The position numbers and the translations under genes are program-made. A DNA stretch of 38,833 bases from Bacteroidota bacterium (GTDB lineage Bacteria > Bacteroidota > Bacteroidia > Bacteroidales > VadinHA17). The notes below the pieces were generated by a model. The model saw only the letters and a list, made by a program, of their open reading frames with translations, did not search any database and was not told the DNA's origin. This document shows, piece after piece, positions 27,083 through 37,343 of this stretch; the stretch's first letter is position 1; each line of letters begins with the position of its first letter. The DNA lies in contig JAUZNW010000012.1 in the NCBI GenBank assembly GCA_030706785.1, forward strand, positions 1 through 38,833, in the 5' to 3' direction.

Positions 27083-30000
27083 ATGTTTTTTCAGGGATCA
27101 TTAAAACGGGAGATAATAATAAGCTTCATTTTAATTCTGGCAAGTTCATGCAATTCCCACCGTAATACTACCAGCAATGGTCCTTTGTTTTCTCTTCTTG
27201 ATAAAAGCCGCACCCACATAGATTTTATTAATAAGGTTGAGTATACTGAAGAGTTCAATACCTATACTTACCGGAATTTCTACAACGGTGCTGGTGTGGG
27301 ACTGGGAGATTTTAATAATGACGGTCTGCCGGACATATATTTCTGCAGCAACCAGTCAGGCAACAGGCTCTATGTCAACAAAGGCAATTTTGAATTCGAA
27401 GATGTTACCGAAAGGGCCGGTGTAGAATGTACTGGCTCATGGTCGACCGGCGTAAGCATTGCAGATGTAAATGGCGACGGCTGGGCCGATATATACGTAT
27501 GTAAATCCGGAATTCCCGATGTTCCGCATCGGTCAAATGAGCTCTTTATCAATAATCATGACCTGACCTTCACGGAGAAAGCAGCTGAGTACGGGCTGGC
27601 CAATGTCGGGTTGTCAAACCATGCTGCTTTTTTTGATTACGACAAGGACGGTGATCTTGATTGCTATCTTCTGAACAATTCATTTCAATCAGTGACAGAG
27701 TTTGATATGAAGCCCGGTGAAAGGGAAATTCCTGATCCCCTGGGTGCTAACAAGCTTTTACGAAATGACAATGGCCATTTTACAGACGTTACCAGGGAAG
27801 CCGGGATTTATAGCAGCAAAATAGGATTCGGACTTGGAGTGAGTGTCGGTGATGTTAACCGTGACGGGTGGCCAGATATTTATGTATCAAATGATTTTTT
27901 TGAGCGCGATTACCTGTACATTAATAATAAAAACGGCACCTTCACCGAATCGCTCGAGGATCAGATGCGCGAGATAAGCCTCGGGGCCATGGGTGCAGAT
28001 ATGGCTGACATCAACAATGACGGATGGCCGGAGATCTTTGCAACTGAAATGACTCCGGAAGATAATTCCCGCCTTAAAACAAAAGCATTGTTCGAAAGCT
28101 GGGATTCGTATCAGAAAAAAGTTGATAATGGCTACTACAGGCAGTTTGCCCGTAATGTACTGCAGCTTAACAACAAAAACGATTCCTTCAGCGAGATAGG
28201 AAGATACAGCGGCATCAGTGCGACCGACTGGAGCTGGGGAGCACTCATAATGGATCTTGACAACGACGGCTGGAAAGACATTTTCGTGGCCAACGGAATT
28301 TACAAGGATCTCCTTGATCGTGATTATCTCGATATCTATTCGAATCCTTCAATCATGAGGACCTTGATATCAACTGAGGAAAAAGCTATCCTGAAGGTGA
28401 TTGATATGATACCTTCTGTCAGGATACCGAATTATACTTTTCACAATAATGGAGATCTTACCTTCACAAACTTCTCTGACAAATGGGGACTGAATACTCC
28501 TTCATTCTCAAACGGGGCCGCATACGGTGATCTCGATAATGACGGGGACCTGGATCTCGTTGTGAATAATGTGAATATGGATCCATTTATTTACAGGAAT
28601 AAAACAAATAATCATTCCGGTTCAAATTTCCTTGAACTAGGTTTCAGAGGTAACGGACTCAATACTTCTGCAATAGGTGTAAATGTTACACTTTATTATA
28701 ACGGAAATATCAGTTATCAGGAGCTTATGCCTCAAAGGGGGTTCCAGTCAAGCATGGACAACAGGCTTCATTTCGGCCTGGGCTCCGCTGCATCAATCGA
28801 TTCAATGGTGGTTAACTGGCCTGACGGAGGTTGCTCGGTAAAGTACAACGTTGCAACAGACCAGTTCCTTACACTTGAGGAGAATAATCCGGTTATCTGT
28901 CGTTCCGCAATAAACGAAAAGCCGGGAGCCACGGTATTTAGCCGTCTGGACAAGATAAATGGACTTGATTACAGGCACAGGGAAAACGATTTTGTGGATT
29001 TTGAACGTGAGCGGCTTCTATTCCAGATGCTGTCAAATGAGGGTCCGCATGTTGCCGTAGGTGATGTTAACGGCGATAAACTTGATGATATTTATTTATG
29101 CGGGGCTAAAGATACTCCCGGTGCATTATATGTACAGGACGGTCAGGGCCATTTCAGAAAGACCAACCAGGAACTGTTTGAAAAGGACAGGATAAGCGAA
29201 GACACTGATTGCGCGTTTTTTGATGCAGACAGAGATGGTGACCTGGACCTGTATGTAGCCAGCGGGGGTAATGAATTCCCGTCCAGCTCCTCAGCCCTGA
29301 CAGACCGTCTCTATATAAATGACGGGAAAGGGAACTTCTCAAAGAATGGACAGATACTTCCTGCAGGCAAATATGAAAGTACATCATGTGTAAAGCCAGG
29401 TGATTTTGACGGTGATGGTGATATGGATCTTTTTGTAGGAATCCGTCTGCAGCCATTTGCATACGGAGTGCCCGTTAACGGTTACCTGCTTGAAAATGAT
29501 GGCCGTGGGAATTTTACTGACGTTACAAAAAAAAGAGCACCGGGTCTGATTAAGATTGGCATGATCACTGATATGGCCTGGGCTGATATAGATAATGATG
29601 GGGATCAGGATATGGTAATAGTGGGTGACTGGATGCCTGTTAAAACATTTGTAAATGATCACGGAAACTTTACTGACGCCTCAGGACAATCAGGCTTGCA
29701 TAACACTGAAGGGTGGTGGCATACTATCATTGCCCGGGACCTGAATGGGGACGGATTTACAGATTTCATTCTTGGTAACCATGGATTGAATTCTTTTTTC
29801 AAAGCCTCACCGGAGAAACCTGTAACCATGTATGTGAATGATTTTGACCTGAACGGGGATATTGAACAGATCATCTGTACATACAAGGGTAAGGAATCGT
29901 ATCCTGTGGCAATGAAGGATGAGCTAGTCAGGCAGATTCCTTCCCTCGCGACAAAATATAAGAAGTATGAGGATTACAAGGATCAGAAGATCAGCGATAT

Positions 30001-30412
30001 CTTTCCGCCGGAAGTACTTCAGAAATCTATCAAACTTGAGGCATGTACGATGGAAAGCAGCGTGATGTTAAACAAAGGGAATGGGACCTTTGATCTTATC
30101 CCGCTACCGCAGGAAGCACAGTTTTCGCCGGTCTATGCGATTGCTGCTGATGACTTTGACCTCGACGGAAATTGTGACATTGTTCTTGGAGGTAATCAGT
30201 ACAGGGCAAAGCCCCAGACAGGGATTTACGATGCAATGTATGGTCTTTTTCTGAAAGGATATCCCGGGTCTGTCTGGAAGATTGTCCCGTATACTGCTTC
30301 AGGCTTCTTTATAAAAGGAGAGATCAGGGACCTGGAAATAATGAATGTAAAAAACAGCAGGGTCATTGTTGTTGCTAGAAATAATGATAATTTACAGTTC
30401 TATAAATTCTGA
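27083..30412 (+). CDS. CRTAC1-like FG-GAP/VCBS repeat lipoprotein with ASPIC/UnbV domain (paralogue A)
   Basis: Lipobox-like LASSC; many DxDxDGxxD repeats (DFNNDGLPD, DVNGDGWAD, DYDKDGDLD, DLDNDGDLD, DFDGDGDMD); ASPIC/UnbV-like MPQRGFQSSMDNRLHFGLGSAASIDSMVVNWPDG. Confidence 0.9.
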   Translation: MFFQGSLKREIIISFILILASSCNSHRNTTSNGPLFSLLDKSRTHIDFINKVEYTEEFNTYTYRNFYNGAGVGLGDFNNDGLPDIYFCSNQSGNRLYVNKGNFEFEDVTERAGVECTGSWSTGVSIADVNGDGWADIYVCKSGIPDVPHRSNELFINNHDLTFTEKAAEYGLANVGLSNHAAFFDYDKDGDLDCYLLNNSFQSVTEFDMKPGEREIPDPLGANKLLRNDNGHFTDVTREAGIYSSKIGFGLGVSVGDVNRDGWPDIYVSNDFFERDYLYINNKNGTFTESLEDQMREISLGAMGADMADINNDGWPEIFATEMTPEDNSRLKTKALFESWDSYQKKVDNGYYRQFARNVLQLNNKNDSFSEIGRYSGISATDWSWGALIMDLDNDGWKDIFVANGIYKDLLDRDYLDIYSNPSIMRTLISTEEKAILKVIDMIPSVRIPNYTFHNNGDLTFTNFSDKWGLNTPSFSNGAAYGDLDNDGDLDLVVNNVNMDPFIYRNKTNNHSGSNFLELGFRGNGLNTSAIGVNVTLYYNGNISYQELMPQRGFQSSMDNRLHFGLGSAASIDSMVVNWPDGGCSVKYNVATDQFLTLEENNPVICRSAINEKPGATVFSRLDKINGLDYRHRENDFVDFERERLLFQMLSNEGPHVAVGDVNGDKLDDIYLCGAKDTPGALYVQDGQGHFRKTNQELFEKDRISEDTDCAFFDADRDGDLDLYVASGGNEFPSSSSALTDRLYINDGKGNFSKNGQILPAGKYESTSCVKPGDFDGDGDMDLFVGIRLQPFAYGVPVNGYLLENDGRGNFTDVTKKRAPGLIKIGMITDMAWADIDNDGDQDMVIVGDWMPVKTFVNDHGNFTDASGQSGLHNTEGWWHTIIARDLNGDGFTDFILGNHGLNSFFKASPEKPVTMYVNDFDLNGDIEQIICTYKGKESYPVAMKDELVRQIPSLATKYKKYEDYKDQKISDIFPPEVLQKSIKLEACTMESSVMLNKGNGTFDLIPLPQEAQFSPVYAIAADDFDLDGNCDIVLGGNQYRAKPQTGIYDAMYGLFLKGYPGSVWKIVPYTASGFFIKGEIRDLEIMNVKNSRVIVVARNNDNLQFYKF

Positions 30413-30421
30413 TAACAGATT

Positions 30422-31036
30422 ATGAAAAAACGTTTTATTTGGCTCATAATGCTTCTTACATCCGTCGTCATTTATTCAGGATGTTCACCCAAATCAAGGT
30501 ACGAGCACAGGCTCAGGCTTGAACTGGCTAAAGGGGTAAGATATGATTCACTTTTTATGGGATTTTATTTCGGAATGCCGGAAAAGGAGTTTTACCTCCA
30601 TTGCTGGAAGATGAACCAAAAAGGTCTTGCCCGGCAGGGAGAAACCAACAATACCGTACTGTGCCATTTGAAGGATGAACTGAAATATCCTGCAACGATG
30701 GATTTCTATCCACGGTTCACGGAAGGAAAGATCTATGAGATACCTGTAAGGTTTAAGTATGTCGGATGGGCACCATGGAATAAAAACCTCAGTTCCGATA
30801 ATCTCCAGTCCGAGGTATTGAAATGGTATGAATCAATCTACGGAAAAGGATTCATTGAAGTTAAGCATCCGAAGAGAGGTTCTGCTTTTGTAAGAATTGA
30901 TGGAAACCGGCGTATTACAATCTTCAAGCAGAATGATATGCTTGTCTGGGCGGTCTTTACGGATATGCTTGTTAAAAAGGACTGGAAGAGCTTTGATGCC
31001 GGAGAGGTGGCACTCCCCTCAGATACAACCAAATAG
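30422..31036 (+). CDS. Small lipoprotein of unknown function between the two CRTAC1-like genes
   Basis: MKKRFIWLIMLLTSVVIYSGCSPKS lipobox; tight spacing to both neighbours; no family recognised. Confidence 0.75.
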   Translation: MKKRFIWLIMLLTSVVIYSGCSPKSRYEHRLRLELAKGVRYDSLFMGFYFGMPEKEFYLHCWKMNQKGLARQGETNNTVLCHLKDELKYPATMDFYPRFTEGKIYEIPVRFKYVGWAPWNKNLSSDNLQSEVLKWYESIYGKGFIEVKHPKRGSAFVRIDGNRRITIFKQNDMLVWAVFTDMLVKKDWKSFDAGEVALPSDTTK

Positions 31037-31049
31037 ATGAGCTTTCAGA

Positions 31050-34000
31050 ATGGCTGAAACCAAAAAAGCTCAAAGACAGCTAAGGACATTTGCCTGGACA
31101 TTGCTTGCAGTGATAATGAGCGCATGTGGCAGGATTAGAAGTAAAAATTCTGATAATCAGCTGTTCGCGCTCCTGCCTGCTTCGTTTACCCACGCTACTT
31201 TTGTAAACCATCTCGACTATGATTTTCAGCTGAGAAACAAATTCAATATTTACACCTATCGTAATTTTTACAATGGTGGTGGAGTGGCCCTGGGCGATAT
31301 AAATAATGATGGTCTTATCGATATTTTCCTTTCGGCAAATATGGGTACAAACACATTATACCTTAATAAAGGGAATTTCAGGTTTGAGGATATTTCAGAA
31401 AGAGCAGGGATTCAGGGAAAAGGACATTGGTCTACCGGTGTGGCATTCGCTGATGTTAACGGGGATGGCTGGCTGGATATATATGTCTGCAACTCTGGAA
31501 ATGTAGCAGGAGACGACAGGCGAAATGAATTATACATTAACAACGGAGATCTTACTTTCACTGAACGGGCTAAGGAATACGGACTCGATGACAACGGCTT
31601 TTCGACACATGCGGTCTTCTTCGATTATGACAGGGACGGGGATCTCGATATGTATCTTCTTAATAACTCCTCAAGGGCGATAGGGAGCTTCAACCTTAAA
31701 AACAATCAGAGAGCAATTCGTGATTCTCTGGGCGGTGACAAACTCTTCAGGAATGACAGCAATAAATTTATTGATGTCAGCGAAAAAGCTGGCATTTATG
31801 GTAGTGTCATCGGCTTTGGTCTTGGTGTTTCTGTTGCAGATATCAATCAGGACGGATGGCCTGATATTTATGTATCGAATGATTTTTTCGAAAGGGATTA
31901 CCTTTATTTAAATAATCACGACGGCACTTTCAGTGAGAAACTGACTGAAATGATACCCTCAATTTCAGCAGCTTCCATGGGCGCTGATATTGCCGATATT
32001 AATAATGACCACTATCCTGAAATATTTGCGACAGATATGGTCCCTGAGCACCATGACCGTCTGAAAACAAAGACAACATTTGACAGCTGGGAAAACTATA
32101 AGTCGAATGCCGACAATGGTTACTATTACCAGTTTACAAGGAATATGCTTCAGCTGAATAACACCGATGGGACATTCAGCGAGATAGGCAGGTTTGCAGG
32201 AGTAAATGCAACTGACTGGTCGTGGGGTGCATTGATAATGGATCTCGACAATGACGGACTTAAGGATCTTTTCGTCGCTAACGGCATATATAAGGACCTG
32301 ACTGATCAGGATTATCTGCAGTATTTTTCCAACCGCGACATGATAATGTCGATCGTTTCAGGCAACAAGGTAGATTACAAAACCCTGATAGATGCTTTAC
32401 CCTCAGTAAAGATCCCCAACTATGCCTTCAAAAATATGGGAAATCTTACATTCAGGAACGTTGCATCGCAATGGGGACTGGGAACTCCGAGCTTTTCAAA
32501 CGGCGCGGCATATGGCGACCTTGATAATGACGGCGATCTAGATCTTGTAGTGAACAATGTTAACATGCCGGTATTCATTTACCGGAATGAGGCAGACAGG
32601 AAGCTGAAAGACAATCATTACCTCAAGTTGATCCTGAATGGTGAACCTGGAAACACTCAGGCAATCGGAGCAAAAGTTACTGCGAAGAAGGACGGCAGGA
32701 TTATTTATCTTGAACAAATGCCAATGCGCGGATTCCTTTCCACTAGCGATCCACGTCCTAACCTGGGCCTTGGTCCGTTGACCATGATTGATTCCCTGAT
32801 TGTTGAATGGCCAAATGAAATGACCACGATTCTTACAGCCGTAAAAACAGATCAGATACTCTCATTAAACCAGAAGGATGCGACCATTGCCACAAAAATG
32901 CATGCCGGATTCAGGCGGGAAGAAAACCGGTATTTCACGGAAATTACCGATGAAAAGAGAATCAGCTTCACTCACGTAGAGGATGATTTTAATGATTTTG
33001 AAAGGGACAGACTCCTTTACAATATGATCTCTACCGAGGGACCGCATATGTGCAAGGGTGATGTCAACGGTGATGGACTGGAGGATGTATATATATGCGG
33101 AGCAAAAGGCCAGGCCGGTGTATTGATGGTTCAACATCATGATGGCACTTTTGAGTCGGTTGATAAACCATTGTTTGAGGCTGACAGGATTTCAGAGGAT
33201 ACCGATTGCGCTATGTTTGATGCAGATGGTGATGGTGATCTTGACCTGTACGTGGCAAGCGGGAGCAATGAATTCCCTGAAAGCTCATCAGCACTCGCCA
33301 GCAGGCTCTATATTAACAACGGGAAAGGCAGTTTTGTAAAATCCCCGCAGGTTTTGCCGGCAGGTAAATATGAAAGTTCTGCATGTGTAAGACCTGATGA
33401 TTTTAATCACGACGGGGTCATAGAGCTTTTTGTCGGACTTCGCCTTAAGCCATTTTACTATGGCGTACCGGTTAACGGTTATATACTTGAAAATGACGGT
33501 AAGGGAAACTTCAGGGATGTGACGGCTTCTGTTGCTCCCCAGCTTTTGAATGTGGGTATGATCCGCGATATGGTCTGGGCCGATGTTGATGGTGACGGAG
33601 ATGATGATATAATATTTACCGGCGACTGGATGTCTCTTAAAGTATTCATCAACAGCGATGGAAAATTTGAAGAGTTGAAAGATGCCTTCAGAGGCGAGAA
33701 GACTGATGGCTGGTGGAACTGTCTTGCAGCAGGAGACTTTAACAAAGACGGGAAAATCGATTTTGTGGCGGGCAATCACGGCTTGAATTCAGTGTTCAGG
33801 GCAACTCCTGAAAAGCCTGTTGAAATGTATGTAAGTGATTTTGACATGAATGGTACGGTTGATCAGGTTATTTGCACTTATGACGGAGATAAATCATATC
33901 CGCTTGCACTGAAACACGACCTTGTGAGGCAGATCCCGGGTCTGGCAGCAAAATATCCGAAGTACGAAATGTATAAAGACCAGCAGATAACAGATATCTT

Positions 34001-34418
34001 TTCTGCCGAACAATTGAAAAATTCGCTTCACCTCTATTCATATATGATGGAATCATCCCTGTTTGAAAATGACGGATCGGGACACTTTATCAGAAGGCCG
34101 CTGCCTGCTGAAGCCCAGCTCTCACCAGTATACGCACTATATACAGGTGATTTCAACAATGATGGGAATCCTGACATTCTGCTTGGCGGCAACCTATATA
34201 ACTCTAAGCCGGAAACAGGCCGTTATGATGCAAGCTACGGACTGTTCCTGGCAGGTGACGGCAAAGGAGGATTTACCACCTTACCGGCCTGGCAATCAGG
34301 ATTCCGTCTTAAAGGAGAGGTTCGGGACATATTGCAGTTATCAACCCCAAAAGGGGAAATAATAGTTGTTGCAAAAAGCAATGGCCCGTTGCAGGTTTTC
34401 AGTATAAACGGCAGGTGA
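31050..34418 (+). CDS. CRTAC1-like FG-GAP/VCBS repeat lipoprotein with ASPIC/UnbV domain (paralogue B)
   Basis: Colinear with paralogue A over its full length (TYRNFYNGGGVALGDINNDG, HWSTGVAFADVNGDGW, YVSNDFFERDYLY, SFSNGAAYGDLDNDGDLDLVVNNVNM); lipobox-like VIMSAC. Confidence 0.9.
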   Translation: MAETKKAQRQLRTFAWTLLAVIMSACGRIRSKNSDNQLFALLPASFTHATFVNHLDYDFQLRNKFNIYTYRNFYNGGGVALGDINNDGLIDIFLSANMGTNTLYLNKGNFRFEDISERAGIQGKGHWSTGVAFADVNGDGWLDIYVCNSGNVAGDDRRNELYINNGDLTFTERAKEYGLDDNGFSTHAVFFDYDRDGDLDMYLLNNSSRAIGSFNLKNNQRAIRDSLGGDKLFRNDSNKFIDVSEKAGIYGSVIGFGLGVSVADINQDGWPDIYVSNDFFERDYLYLNNHDGTFSEKLTEMIPSISAASMGADIADINNDHYPEIFATDMVPEHHDRLKTKTTFDSWENYKSNADNGYYYQFTRNMLQLNNTDGTFSEIGRFAGVNATDWSWGALIMDLDNDGLKDLFVANGIYKDLTDQDYLQYFSNRDMIMSIVSGNKVDYKTLIDALPSVKIPNYAFKNMGNLTFRNVASQWGLGTPSFSNGAAYGDLDNDGDLDLVVNNVNMPVFIYRNEADRKLKDNHYLKLILNGEPGNTQAIGAKVTAKKDGRIIYLEQMPMRGFLSTSDPRPNLGLGPLTMIDSLIVEWPNEMTTILTAVKTDQILSLNQKDATIATKMHAGFRREENRYFTEITDEKRISFTHVEDDFNDFERDRLLYNMISTEGPHMCKGDVNGDGLEDVYICGAKGQAGVLMVQHHDGTFESVDKPLFEADRISEDTDCAMFDADGDGDLDLYVASGSNEFPESSSALASRLYINNGKGSFVKSPQVLPAGKYESSACVRPDDFNHDGVIELFVGLRLKPFYYGVPVNGYILENDGKGNFRDVTASVAPQLLNVGMIRDMVWADVDGDGDDDIIFTGDWMSLKVFINSDGKFEELKDAFRGEKTDGWWNCLAAGDFNKDGKIDFVAGNHGLNSVFRATPEKPVEMYVSDFDMNGTVDQVICTYDGDKSYPLALKHDLVRQIPGLAAKYPKYEMYKDQQITDIFSAEQLKNSLHLYSYMMESSLFENDGSGHFIRRPLPAEAQLSPVYALYTGDFNNDGNPDILLGGNLYNSKPETGRYDASYGLFLAGDGKGGFTTLPAWQSGFRLKGEVRDILQLSTPKGEIIVVAKSNGPLQVFSINGR

Positions 34419-34995
34419 CAGGCTTTACAGGAATGATGAATCAGACGGAAAGAGGATCTTCCGTGATGTTACCGGTAAAGCCGGAATTTACAGCAGCCAG
34501 ATAGGTTACGGTCTGAGTGTAAGCATCTGTGATATTAATAATGATGGATTTCCCGGCATTTATTTTTCAAATGATTTCCATGAAAATGATTACCTGTACA
34601 TAAATAATGGCAACGGGACCTTTTCGGAGCGGCTTACAGATTTTATTGCGCATACATGTCGTTCGTCAATGGGCAATGATGTTGGAGATTTCAACAATGA
34701 TGGTCTCCTTGATATCCGGAATATCCTTGTTCGTGATCTGAATCAGGATGGCAGGCCGGATCTTGTTCTTGCCGGAAACAATTATCTGGTTCGTCCATCC
34801 CTGGGTCGGTATGATGCGACCTACGGCTGGTGTCTGATTGCAGACGGGACCGTGCAATTCAAACCGTTGATGCCGGTAGAGAGCGGACTGATAATAAAAG
34901 GTGATGCAAGAAAATTACGGACTATAACTATCCAGGGTAAAACTTATCTGGTAGCAGGAATTAACAATAGTAACTTACAGATTTTCAGGTTCTGA
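34414..34995 (+). pseudogene. Truncated, internally deleted third CRTAC1-like gene (remnant C)
   Basis: Frame open from 34414 to TGA at 34993-34995: GDRLYRNDESDGKRIFRDVTGKAGIYSSQIGYGLSVSICDINNDGFPGIYFSNDFHENDYLYINNGNGTFSERL... matches the middle N-terminal third of A/B. It then jumps at GDFNNDGLLDI/RNILVRDLNQDGRPDL to their extreme C-terminus (...LQIFRF*). No upstream start or signal peptide. Confidence 0.75.
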
Positions 34996-36354
34996 GACGA
35001 GGACTTGTCCGTTACTGCCCTTCACGGATTCTTTTTTGGTCATGTACAGTTTATAAACTATAAATATGTTTATTACCGAGAGGAATATAAACACAGCAAA
35101 ACCGGCTGAATAACCTGCTTTCCCAAATTTATCCGCAATGATACCCATAACGGGAGGGATAATAAATCCGCCAAATGCACCAAGACCGCCAATCCACCCG
35201 GCAGCTCCGCCCACGGCATCCGGGATGTAATACGGTACAAGCTTGAATACTGCGGCGTTGGTTACTCCCATTCCGATTGCCAGTAATATGACCGCAGTCA
35301 TGCAAAATGCGGGTGAACCTGAAAAGGTAAGTATGCAGGAAGAAATAAGGACAATAACCAGAGAAACAAGGCTGGCAGGTTCACCTTCATATTTATCAGA
35401 CAGTTTACCTCCGATAACACGGAATAATGAAGCCAGCAGGGAGAACACAGCCGTATATATTCCGGCCTTCACCGCAACAAATCCATGAAGCTCGTTCCAG
35501 TACGTCGGGAACCAGGCAGTAAGGGCAATAAAACCGCCGAACGTTGTGAAATAAACAGCCATCAATGACCAGGTATTTCCTGACCTTGCTGAATTTAGCA
35601 GGCTGGCTCTGACATTTCCTGAAGGAAACAATTCCTGTCCCATACGAAAGGCTTCTGCACGGCTTTGCTGTTCGGTTTTTCCAGCTTTTCTAAGCTGAAA
35701 ATAATAAGAATTAATCCCAATAACCGCATACAACACCGTACCGGTTAAAAGGAAGAGGAACCAGGCAAAATAAGCCGAGATGAATCCGAAGCGCTGAAGG
35801 TAAAACGGAAGTATCAGGGAAAAGAGTCCAGGCGCAAGATTTCCGAGTCCTGCATACGCCCCAAGCGCAAAACCCTGTTTTTTGCGCGGGAACCAGTATG
35901 ATGTCTGGGCGATTCCTGCTGAGAATGTAGCTATACCGCAACCGCTGAGAAGCCCTGATAAAAGTACAAGCCAGTATAACCCATGCATATTATCCGGATA
36001 TGTCAGGTTCAGAAGCATGGTCACTCCCCCGAGACCGAGCAGCGATAGGACAAGTAATACAAGAAATGGTTTTCTTCCTCCCGAAGTATCTACCCAGGCT
36101 CCGAATGGAATTCGCAACAAAGATCCTGAAAGCGATGGGAATGCGACCAGCAGACCAACCAGGAAGGGGCTGAGATCCATGGCTTCCCTGAATTTGACCG
36201 CTGTGGGTCCGTACAACGCAACTGATGCAAATCCGACAAAGAAACCGATTGTTGTTCCGGCAAGCCCTCTTAATGAAGAACCTTTGAGCTTAAAAGGACC
36301 GGATTCGCCGCATGAAATATTCTGTTTAATTACTTTGTGATTTATTGTCAACAA
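34975..36354 (-). CDS. narK: MFS nitrate/nitrite transporter (NarK/NNP-like)
   Basis: GFFVGFASVALYGPTAVKFREAMDLSPFLVGLLVAFPSLSGSLLRIPFGAWVDTSGGRKPF; adjacent to narG; TTG start with TAG immediately upstream in frame. Confidence 0.85.
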   Translation of the reverse strand: MLTINHKVIKQNISCGESGPFKLKGSSLRGLAGTTIGFFVGFASVALYGPTAVKFREAMDLSPFLVGLLVAFPSLSGSLLRIPFGAWVDTSGGRKPFLVLLVLSLLGLGGVTMLLNLTYPDNMHGLYWLVLLSGLLSGCGIATFSAGIAQTSYWFPRKKQGFALGAYAGLGNLAPGLFSLILPFYLQRFGFISAYFAWFLFLLTGTVLYAVIGINSYYFQLRKAGKTEQQSRAEAFRMGQELFPSGNVRASLLNSARSGNTWSLMAVYFTTFGGFIALTAWFPTYWNELHGFVAVKAGIYTAVFSLLASLFRVIGGKLSDKYEGEPASLVSLVIVLISSCILTFSGSPAFCMTAVILLAIGMGVTNAAVFKLVPYYIPDAVGGAAGWIGGLGAFGGFIIPPVMGIIADKFGKAGYSAGFAVFIFLSVINIFIVYKLYMTKKESVKGSNGQVLVSEPENL

Positions 36355-36456
36355 CTATTTCGATTTTTAAATGTCTACGTAATTAGAAGAAGTCTGAGTG
36401 TTTTATTAGAGTTTATTACCTGAGCCGTAGTGATAAAATATCTTGACTGTAAACCT

Positions 36457-37329
36457 ATGAGACTTAGCATAATGCCCCTGGTAATACTTCTATTTTCCCT
36501 TGAGATCGGCCTGAAGGGACAGAATTCAGGTGAAGAGGTATTTAAAAGCATATGCTCAGCCTGTCACACAGTTGGTAAAGGTAAACTTATCGGGCCTGAT
36601 CTTGCAGGCATTTATAATATAAGGACAAACGAATGGCTGCATAGTTTCATAAAATCATCACAGAAAATGGTTAAATCGGGTGAACCCGATGCTGTTGCGA
36701 TATATAATGAGTTCAACCATATTCCAATGCCTGACAATAATCTGACTGATGATCAGATAAACAGCGTTATCAATTTTATAAGGGAGACGGACCTGATCAT
36801 CTCCGAAACTGCCAAGGCTCAGGCGCAACAGGCACCAGGAGAGATCCAAAAACCGAAACAATCCGAGGCACTACTACAGGCAGCTCAACCTCCTGCTGAT
36901 ACCCTGGGATTACATTATACCAGTGAGGCCGTTCCGGCAGGCCGATCTCTCTTTTATGGCTATACGGGATTCATGAACAGTGCCAGCCCCTGTTCAGGCT
37001 GCCATAATATCAGTGATGTCTATCTGCTCGGAGGCGGAAAACTAGCCAAAGACCTTTCAGATTCGTACGGAAGACTCGGTCCCGCCGGTATAAACGCCAT
37101 TCTGACCAATCCTCCTTTCCCTGTAATGCAGCGTGCTTTTCGCGGACATGAGTTGAGTGAAGAAGAAAAGACAGATATCATTTCGTTATTGAAATCTGTA
37201 TCGGACATGCCTGCATACAACAAGGTTCCCAAATCGACCGGTCTTTATTTTTTCGCTGTCAGTTTCCTTTGTGCAATATTCATACTTGCATTCATCTATA
37301 TGGCATATGATAACAGAAAAATCACCTGA
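36457..37329 (+). CDS. Membrane-anchored diheme cytochrome c (NarC-like by position)
   Basis: Signal peptide [22 protein letters not shown]; two CXXCH motifs (CSACH, CSGCH); C-terminal [26 protein letters not shown] track starts at GTG 36430; ATG 36457 is more likely. Confidence 0.87.
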   Translation: MRLSIMPLVILLFSLEIGLKGQNSGEEVFKSICSACHTVGKGKLIGPDLAGIYNIRTNEWLHSFIKSSQKMVKSGEPDAVAIYNEFNHIPMPDNNLTDDQINSVINFIRETDLIISETAKAQAQQAPGEIQKPKQSEALLQAAQPPADTLGLHYTSEAVPAGRSLFYGYTGFMNSASPCSGCHNISDVYLLGGGKLAKDLSDSYGRLGPAGINAILTNPPFPVMQRAFRGHELSEEEKTDIISLLKSVSDMPAYNKVPKSTGLYFFAVSFLCAIFILAFIYMAYDNRKIT

Positions 37330-37343
37330 CTAATGAAACCGAC

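Noticed and set aside
33288-33779. 163-aa minus-strand ORF antisense to CRTAC1 paralogue B (others at 32865, 33479, 29154, 29384)
   Set aside because: Open frames opposite repetitive GAY/AAY/GGN-rich FG-GAP coding sequence are expected; no start context or family features.
2435-34995. CRISPR array or defence island
   Set aside because: No repeats of 25-40 bp with uniform spacers and no Cas, toxin-antitoxin or restriction genes; the short repeats seen are heptads or palindromes.
36334-36352. TTGTGATTTATTGTCAA as an FNR/CRP-type site for narK/cytochrome c
   Set aside because: Half-sites match poorly (TTGTGA versus TTGACA) and it overlaps the narK start codons, so I do not list it as a site.
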